DNA of 13,208 nucleotides from Martensiomyces pterosporus (Eukaryota; Kickxellomycota; Kickxellomycetes; Kickxellales; Kickxellaceae), in contig MU603954.1 in the NCBI GenBank assembly GCA_025201845.1, positions 35,218-48,425 on the forward strand, written 5' to 3'. Below, piece by piece: positions 8,557-13,208 of this stretch. A program made the position numbers and the translations under genes. Below the pieces are notes generated by a model. That model ran no database searches, had not been told where the DNA came from, and worked only from the letters and a program-made list of their open reading frames with translations. Each line of letters begins with the position of its first letter. The first letter of the stretch is position 1.

Positions 8557-10236
8557 CTAGCGTCTGTCTGGAGGACCACGGTTATGCCGCAGTGGTGCTT
8601 TTGATGCTGATGCCGATTTTTTGTACGATGAGCTCATCTGCTTGCGATACGACTCAAACTGATCATCGCCGTTGTTGTTATTGTTGTTTGTTTCCTCTGG
8701 TCCACCGCCCATCACAGCTCTTACAGCCTGCTTGCCCTTTCTGCCTTTACCGCCGCGGCGGCCCTGGCTGCTATTAGTTCGGCCGCTGCTGAACCGAGTA
8801 GGTGGGCGAATCGGCTCTGTGATTCCCTCGCTCGCAGCACCCAGGCCCTGGCCTTGCTGCCACCCAAGCTTCGACAGGAGCTTGAATCCGATGTTCTCGC
8901 TCCCAATTGCCTTGTTGATGCTGGTAGGCTGTACATTTCCCCGCTCGCTCTCGCCCTCGCTGCTGCTGCTACTTGTGCTATCGGATGTGTCTGCGCTGCT
9001 GTCTGAATCCGACGACGACGAATCGCCGTCGCTTGAACTCGCTGACGAGCCAGACGAAGTATTTGACGAGTCGGTGTGGTCAGACAATTCGCGCCTCTTC
9101 TGCTGCTTTCTCGCCCGTTCCTGCGCTCTCTTCCATCTTTTTCTCTCTGCTCTGCCCCTTCTTCTGTCCCAGAGGATCTTCTCCAACACGCCAGGCTCCC
9201 ACCCCTCGCGATCAATCGCAATGTGCTCTGTACCGTCCTTCGCCGTGCCCATGTTCATTTGCTCTGGCCCCTGTGCGAACGGGTTGTCCCTGTCTTCAAA
9301 TTCGCCTTCCTTGTAGATGTACCTTATTCCCTTTTCGAAATGCGCCAGCGCCTGCTCCAAGTCAGTGGTCATTTCAGGCGGCTCAATGTGGTCGGTATAT
9401 GTTGACAGGCCTGGGACTATTGATTCCAGAAACCCAGGGTCCTCGAGATCCCTTATATGAAGTGCAGCGTAAGGCGTATGTGACTCGCCAATTGCCTGAA
9501 CCATTATTCCTGCTGGAAGTTCATGGTACCTGTGGGTCGAAATGGGTTTATGCTTCTCTGGCTCTGGCGGCGGCGGCGGCTGTAGCCCGGGCAGCAGCTC
9601 CGGGGGTCGGGAGAGCGGTGGAATTGGCGGGCGAGAAGCTCCAAGAGGAATTGGTGGAATCGGCGGACGCATGTGAGGCCGGGGCGGCAGCGGAGGCGGT
9701 GGTGGGTGTCTAAATGGAGGGTGTGGTGGTGGAATGCCTGGAGGAGCGATCACACTGCTGCTCTGAGGGTTGCTGTTGCTCAATGGCAAAGGAGGCGGCG
9801 GTCTCGGAAAGGCTGGAGGCAGCGCAGGGCCATTATTGCTTGATCTCTGCAGAGAGACTCGCCAGAGAAAGTAGGAGTGCAGAGGCGAATCTGCGTTCAG
9901 GAATCTGTATTTGGGGGTATCGCCCTGCGTCTGCCTAACCATATCGACGACTGCAGGGTTACGGTTGTACGCTTCGGCCATTTTGTCGATGATTTGCTGC
10001 TCCTCCACTGTCGGTGGTGGCAATGGCGGTGGCAATGGCGGCCGCAGCTGATGCTGTTGCTGCTGTGTGGGTGCAAACTGCGGTGCGAGGTGTGGTGGTG
10101 GCGGTCGTGCATTTGCAAACGGCGGTACGGGCGGAGGCCGATTTGGTCTCCAGTGGTTCTGTCCGCGCTCGCCAAACCCAGTGTTCCGCTGCCTCTGCTG
10201 ATTATTTTGCCCCTGCTGGTTCTCCCAAGGTTGCAT
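8557..10236 (-). CDS. CHERP-like SURP and G-patch domain protein (splicing-associated)
   Basis: A 559-aa intronless protein resembling CHERP, a U2 snRNP-associated splicing protein of animals. In order: a Gln/Asn- and Pro-rich head (1-79); a SURP module (about 80-128, from EEQQIIDKMAEAYNRNP to SYFLWRV); a long proline-rich stretch (137-230); a CHERP-type block RYHELPAGIMV (236-246) with helix LEQALAHFEKGI; EGWEPGVLEKILWDRRRGR followed by a basic run (to about 383); a Ser/Asp-rich tract (384-432); a G-patch (about 447-490, GFKLLSKLGWQQGQGLGAASEGI); and a tail with FESYRKQMSSSYKK. Animal CHERP has a CID domain between SURP and the proline-rich part; none is visible here. The frame continues two codons upstream to a GTG (10240-10242), but the first ATG is at 10234-10236. 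It shares a 329-bp divergent promoter with the RIM1-type gene. SUGP1-like is the alternative, but the YHELPAG block favours CHERP. Confidence 0.87.
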   Translation of the reverse strand: MQPWENQQGQNNQQRQRNTGFGERGQNHWRPNRPPPVPPFANARPPPPHLAPQFAPTQQQQHQLRPPLPPPLPPPTVEEQQIIDKMAEAYNRNPAVVDMVRQTQGDTPKYRFLNADSPLHSYFLWRVSLQRSSNNGPALPPAFPRPPPPLPLSNSNPQSSSVIAPPGIPPPHPPFRHPPPPPLPPRPHMRPPIPPIPLGASRPPIPPLSRPPELLPGLQPPPPPEPEKHKPISTHRYHELPAGIMVQAIGESHTPYAALHIRDLEDPGFLESIVPGLSTYTDHIEPPEMTTDLEQALAHFEKGIRYIYKEGEFEDRDNPFAQGPEQMNMGTAKDGTEHIAIDREGWEPGVLEKILWDRRRGRAERKRWKRAQERARKQQKRRELSDHTDSSNTSSGSSASSSDGDSSSSDSDSSADTSDSTSSSSSEGESERGNVQPTSINKAIGSENIGFKLLSKLGWQQGQGLGAASEGITEPIRPPTRFSSGRTNSSQGRRGGKGRKGKQAVRAVMGGGPEETNNNNNNGDDQFESYRKQMSSSYKKSASASKAPLRHNRGPPDRR

Positions 10237-10565
10237 TGGCACAGATTATTATGAAAAATGAGAAGCGTGAAAGCAGACAGCTTGTAGAAACGCAGACCCC
10301 GGAAGCGAAAGTGGGGTTTGCGTTTACATCGGCTGAGCAGGCGCTGCTTATGGCGCAGTGCACCACAATTTGATCGCAAGCCCCAGTTCGCTGTTGATGC
10401 CCTTGCTTACCAGCTCCAGGGCAGCAGGCGCTTTTTATCCCTCAGCAGCTCTGCACCGCTTCCTTTTGCCTCGTTCTGCAAATTTGCCTACCTCCCCCTT
10501 CTATTCTAATTTCTGCTCTGCACTAACAGGCCATTCCCGCCGACCGCCAACAGAGAAAGGAGAAC
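10237..10565. promoter_or_regulatory. Divergent promoter region between CHERP-like and RIM1-type genes
   Basis: This 329-bp gap separates two start codons facing away from each other. The right half (about 10430-10515) is pyrimidine-rich on the plus strand, as often seen near fungal transcription starts. I see no TATA box on either strand. No supported gene lies here. Confidence 0.5.
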
Positions 10566-11200
10566 ATGTTTCGCGCCGCTCTTACTCGCTCGCTGAGCGC
10601 CAAGGTAACTTTTCCCTAGGGGAATTCCCCCGATTGCACACCGCATACCTGGACACACTTCCACGACCAGCAGCAGTTCAAAGCGAGCCACTGCCAGCCC
10701 TCTTTTGCCACACAGACACCAAAGTCCACGGTCTACAGTACCCTCTGCTCTAATCGGCATGCATCGCATCGATGTAGGTCCCGGCCAGCAACGCTGCCAA
10801 GACCCAGACCCGTGGTTTGCAGTTTTACATGAACAAGGCCATTCTGGTTGGCAACGTCGGCGCAGATCCCCAGGAGGTGACCTTCTCAAACGGCAGCAAG
10901 ATGGCGTCGTTCCCCCTGGCCACATCGCGTCGCTACAAGGACGCCGACGGCAACATTCTTGAGCACACCTCGTGGCACAAGATCAAGTTTACTGGCGATA
11001 ATGCTGACAAAATCCTGCGTATTGTCAAGAAGAGCGCACTGGTCCAGGTCGAGGGATCCATTCGCTACGACACCTATACTAACAAGGAGGGCGCTGAGGT
11101 CCATGCCACGTCCATTCATGGCGAGAATTTCCGTGTCGTTGCGTTCCCCAAGCGCCAGGAGGACAGCGAGGCTGCTGAGGCTACTGAGGAGTCTGCGTGA
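10566..11200 (+). CDS. RIM1: Mitochondrial single-stranded DNA-binding protein (RIM1/mtSSB)
   Basis: OB-fold protein that coats single-stranded mitochondrial DNA during replication. Exon 1 (10566-10604) encodes MFRAALTRSLSAK and exon 2 (10778-11200) encodes 140 residues, giving 153 aa. The first ~30 residues (MFRAALTRSLSAK then VPASNAAKTQTRG) are basic with no acidic residue, a typical matrix presequence. The SSB core starts at MNKAILVGNVGADPQEV and includes WHKIKF and VQVEGSIRYDTYTNKEG, as in bacterial-type SSB. The tail ends in short acidic SEAAEATEESA. The start ATG has A at -3. Exon 2 alone would lack the presequence, and its frame upstream reaches only a TTG at 10817, so the two-exon model is preferred. 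The gene is divergent from the CHERP-like gene and convergent with glyoxalase II. Confidence 0.94.
10605..10777 (+). other. RIM1: Intron of RIM1-type gene (173 bp)
   Basis: A GT-AG intron with donor AAG|GTAACT and acceptor GATGTAG|GTC, phase 0. A CTAAT branch site (10750-10754) lies about 24 nt before the acceptor, a normal fungal distance. It splits the presequence. The next AG at 10787-10788 would break the frame. A 12-bp palindrome, GGGGAATTCCCC, sits inside at 10619-10630. Confidence 0.88.
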
Positions 11201-11202
11201 AT

Positions 11203-11208
11203 AATAAA
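11203..11208 (+). terminator. Poly(A) signal AATAAA directly after RIM1-type stop
   Basis: A perfect AATAAA begins two bases after the TGA at 11198-11200. If used, the 3' UTR would be only some tens of bases, which suits the tight 141-bp convergent gap to glyoxalase II. An A12 run at 11302-11313 lies further downstream. Confidence 0.45.
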
Positions 11209-11341
11209 TGCCCTACCTGCTGCAGTTGATTTCCTTCTGCTCTACCACATATTTACAATTACCAGCACTCGATCCATATTATTCGCTGCAAGTAGCTGCA
11301 CAAAAAAAAAAAAGGATGCATGCTGGGCCCAGATATGCCCA

Positions 11342-12199
11342 TCAAAAGCTGTCCTTGAGCTTGCGCACAGCACCCAGAACCTCGGCTGGATTTGTTTTTC
11401 CCGTTGCCTTCTGCAGCGCCGGCTGATTCACGCGCATGAACGGGTTGGTCGCCAGTTCCTCCGCAATAGTGCTGGGCATCGTGCACTCCAGATCCTTGCA
11501 TCGCGCCGCCTTCTGCCTGAGCTTCTCGTTCTCGCCGTCCACCGATAGGGCAAACCGAATGTTGCTGTTTGTGTACTCGTGTCCCGCATACACCTCGGTG
11601 TCTCCAGGCAGCGCGGCCAGCTTGATATTCAGCGACTCGTACATCTCTGCGGGCGTGCCCTCAAACAGCCTTCCACATCCGGCAACAAACAGCGTATCGC
11701 CGGTAAACGCCACCCTTTGATCGCCGTCCTCGATAAAGTAGCAGATGCTGCTTGTGGTGTGGCCGAACGTCTGGATGGCACGCACCCTGAGGCTGCCGAG
11801 CTCAAAGGTGTCGCCGTCCTTGAGCTGCTTGGTCATTCCTGGGACACGCGAGTCGCCGCCGTAGACTTCCAGCCCAGGGACCTCGCGTGTTATCTTGTTG
11901 TTTCCGCCTGAGTGGTCAGCGTGGTGGTGCGTGGTCAGCACGGTCTTGAAGTCGAGGCCTGTGCTCTTGACTACGGGGAGCACCTTGCTGGGCTCGACAG
12001 GGTCGATCACGAACACTTGCTTGGCCTTCTCGTCGACCAGAACGTAGGCGTAGTTGTCCGAGAGGCAGGGAACCGGTATGATCTTCATCCTTTGCTGAGC
12101 GGTCGAGTGAAGGAGGGAAATTTGAAGCGAAGAGACTTGCTTTGCGAGTGAGGGGCTGATTCGACGTCCAAATTGGCGCGTTGCTTTGCAGAAGAGCAT
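11342..12199 (-). CDS. GLO2: Hydroxyacylglutathione hydrolase (glyoxalase II)
   Basis: Hydrolyses S-D-lactoylglutathione to D-lactate and glutathione, the second step of methylglyoxal detoxification. The 285-aa protein has a metallo-beta-lactamase fold with all binuclear metal ligands: THHHADH (His91, His93, Asp95, His96), FGHT (His147), TGDTLF (Asp168) and AGHEYT (His207). The C-terminal glutathione-binding helical part is complete (NPFMRVNQPAL at 252-262, ending VRKLKDSF). Residues 1-37 are basic and hydroxylated with no Asp or Glu (for example CKATRQFGRRISPSLAK), a mitochondrial presequence. The cytosolic-type enzyme begins at Met38 (MKIIPVPCLSDNYAYVL), coded at 12086-12088. Met1 has poor context (C at -3, C at +4), while Met38 has A at -3. 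A TATAAA lies only 22 bp upstream of Met1. Two isoforms are therefore likely. No intron is seen. Confidence 0.96.
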   Translation of the reverse strand: MLFCKATRQFGRRISPSLAKQVSSLQISLLHSTAQQRMKIIPVPCLSDNYAYVLVDEKAKQVFVIDPVEPSKVLPVVKSTGLDFKTVLTTHHHADHSGGNNKITREVPGLEVYGGDSRVPGMTKQLKDGDTFELGSLRVRAIQTFGHTTSSICYFIEDGDQRVAFTGDTLFVAGCGRLFEGTPAEMYESLNIKLAALPGDTEVYAGHEYTNSNIRFALSVDGENEKLRQKAARCKDLECTMPSTIAEELATNPFMRVNQPALQKATGKTNPAEVLGAVRKLKDSF

Positions 12200-12220
12200 C
12201 GGTTTAGAAGCACAGGCTGA

Positions 12221-12226
12221 TTTATA
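12221..12226 (-). promoter_or_regulatory. TATA box upstream of glyoxalase II
   Basis: The minus strand reads CTTATAAATC, a consensus TATA box, starting only 22 bp before the first ATG. With a transcription start 25-35 bp downstream, as in fission yeast and animals, the mRNA would begin at or after Met1 and encode only the Met38 form. Confidence 0.55.
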
Positions 12227-12342
12227 AGCAAAAGGACCTTGGCGGAGAAGAGAAGGGACACATCATCGCCGGGGCTAAAGAGCAGCCCGCTGCAGTGAAA
12301 ACTAGGGCCTAGAACTCACACGCCAGCTCCATACCCAAACAG

Positions 12343-12347
12343 CCAAT
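12343..12347 (+). promoter_or_regulatory. CCAAT box in GLO2/DAM1 divergent promoter
   Basis: CAGCCAATAG contains a CCAAT core, the site bound by the HAP/NF-Y complex that drives many fungal respiratory genes. It lies about 145 bp upstream of glyoxalase II and 185 bp upstream of the Dam1 gene, and could serve either. It is a five-base match, so evidence is thin. Confidence 0.25.
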
Positions 12348-12391
12348 AGAAACGGACTAGTCTTGCATGCGCCCTCCCCCCACCAAGCGTC

Positions 12392-12445
12392 AACACCTTC
12401 CAAGCGCAAACACCTTCCAAGCGCAAACACCTTCCAAGCGTAAAC
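12392..12445. repeat. 17-bp tandem repeat, about 3.2 copies, in divergent promoter
   Basis: Three adjacent 17-bp units AACACCTTCCAAGCGCA lie at 12392-12408, 12409-12425 and 12426-12442, the last with one C-to-T change, followed by AAC. A degenerate partial unit (ACCAAGCGTC) precedes them. The array sits 85-138 bp upstream of the Dam1 start and about 195 bp from the glyoxalase II start, in the 330-bp gap 12200-12529, where no gene is supported. Confidence 0.95.
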
Positions 12446-12529
12446 AAAGAGCCAGCTTCTTGTGTTTGCATTTGCTCCTTTCCTCCACCATTTCACACAC
12501 AGTGCGCATTAGCTAATAGTCGGGACAAA

Positions 12530-13208
12530 ATGACGACGCGCAGACTGAGCATATACCCGAACAGCCAGAGCTTTGAAGACAGCCTGTTTGAGCTGCAGAG
12601 GAACTTCTCCACGCTGGCCAGGAATCTGCGCGAATTGGACGGCATCAACGAAAACCTTCTCACCTTCAACAACAACTTTTCGATATTCCTCCAGGGGCTG
12701 CGCCTCAACAGCGAGTGTCTGGAGTTCCCGGAGGCGCCCAATCCCGACTCCTACACGCTCGCCAAGCGGCCAAGGACACCGCCAACTCCCGAGCCGCTTC
12801 CAGAGTACCATGAGGACCACACCGCTGCTACCAATAACCCGTACATGCAGGAGAACCAGGACGCTGTGTCGGCGATCCCTCGTGCAAAGAGCTCTGCAGG
12901 CAGGCACGGGCAGAAGAAGGTGGTCATCAAGACTGTCAAGCGCAGAAAGCCAGTGTTCCAGACACGCAAAATCACGGATCTGCTTGCTTCGAGATTCAAG
13001 GACCAGCCACACAAGGGTGTTATTGAGCAGATTCTGAAGGAGCTACACATTAATAGGGATGGGATGTACGTGCACGAGATTGTGCGGGATATCGGTGGCG
13101 GGCTCACGCGCAGCAAGTGCATGGACTACTTGAATGCGCTGGTGCGCACAGAGGCAGTCATTCGGGTCAACAAGAAGGGCCATTTGTTCTTGCTGGACCC
13201 CGAAAAGT
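12530..13208 (+). CDS. DAM1: DASH complex subunit Dam1 with C-terminal winged-helix-like domain (partial)
   Basis: Opens with ATG at 12530 (AAA before it) and runs 226 codons off the right edge with no stop. Residues about 15-72 match the Dam1 domain of the fungal DASH/Dam1 ring, which couples kinetochores to spindle microtubules: FEDSLFELQRNFSTLARNL, then LLTFNNNFSIFLQGLRLN and the hallmark CLEFPEAP (63-70). Next comes a linker with two Thr-Pro sites (Thr83, Thr86), possible kinase targets, and a basic stretch (118-147: RAK, GQKK, TVKRRK). Residues about 161-224 then read as helix (GVIEQILKELHI), helix (VHEIVRDIGG), helix (LTRSKCMDYLNALVRTEAV) and a beta wing (IRVNKKGHLFLLDP), the order of a winged helix-turn-helix. 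Known Dam1 C-termini are mostly disordered or helical, so this is unusual. The Dam1 call is firm; the winged-helix call is by eye. Confidence 0.9.
   Translation, partial: MTTRRLSIYPNSQSFEDSLFELQRNFSTLARNLRELDGINENLLTFNNNFSIFLQGLRLNSECLEFPEAPNPDSYTLAKRPRTPPTPEPLPEYHEDHTAATNNPYMQENQDAVSAIPRAKSSAGRHGQKKVVIKTVKRRKPVFQTRKITDLLASRFKDQPHKGVIEQILKELHINRDGMYVHEIVRDIGGGLTRSKCMDYLNALVRTEAVIRVNKKGHLFLLDPEK

Noticed and set aside
10234..10242. GTG start two codons upstream of the CHERP-like ATG.
   Set aside because: Nuclear genes normally start at ATG, and the ATG at 10234-10236 is the first in frame, so the CDS ends at 10236.
10358..10753. A 131-aa plus-strand frame across the RIM1-type upstream region and intron.
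   Set aside because: It begins with GTG, has no known domain and runs through exon 1 in another frame; the spliced mtSSB model explains the region.

Overview
This 13.2 kb window looks like nuclear DNA from an early-diverging fungus. The genes are eukaryotic and tightly packed. Two have short GT-AG introns and most have none. A DASH/Dam1 kinetochore subunit points to fungi, while a CHERP-like SURP/G-patch protein is unlike budding yeast. A zoopagomycete such as a Kickxellales (Coemansia-like) species is my guess from gene style only; the sequence does not prove it.

Layout, left to right. (1) 1-432, minus: the N-terminal part of an aldo/keto reductase, cut by the window edge. (2) 433-1182: intergenic DNA with a 22-bp tandem repeat and four GCATGC palindromes. 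(3) 1183-6834, minus: RPA190, the largest subunit of RNA polymerase I, two exons with a 126-bp intron, 1841 aa. (4) 7099-8115, minus: a LACTB2-like metallo-beta-lactamase-fold protein. (5) 8285-8440, plus: a 51-aa small secreted cysteine-rich protein, divergent from (4). (6) 8557-10236, minus: a CHERP-like SURP plus G-patch splicing-type protein. (7) 10566-11200, plus: mitochondrial single-stranded DNA-binding protein (RIM1 type), two exons, sharing a divergent promoter with (6). (8) 11342-12199, minus: glyoxalase II with a mitochondrial presequence and a second internal start. (9) 12530-13208, plus: a DASH complex Dam1 subunit with an apparent C-terminal winged-helix domain, running off the right edge.

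The genes do not form a pathway. The set is ordinary housekeeping: rRNA transcription, RNA processing, mitochondrial DNA maintenance, methylglyoxal detoxification and chromosome segregation. Products 4, 7 and 8 are known or plausible mitochondrial proteins, which may be chance. The most notable items are the Dam1/winged-helix architecture, the small secreted protein, the sequence basis for two glyoxalase II isoforms, and tandem repeats in two upstream regions. No tRNA, rRNA, transposon or CRISPR array was seen.
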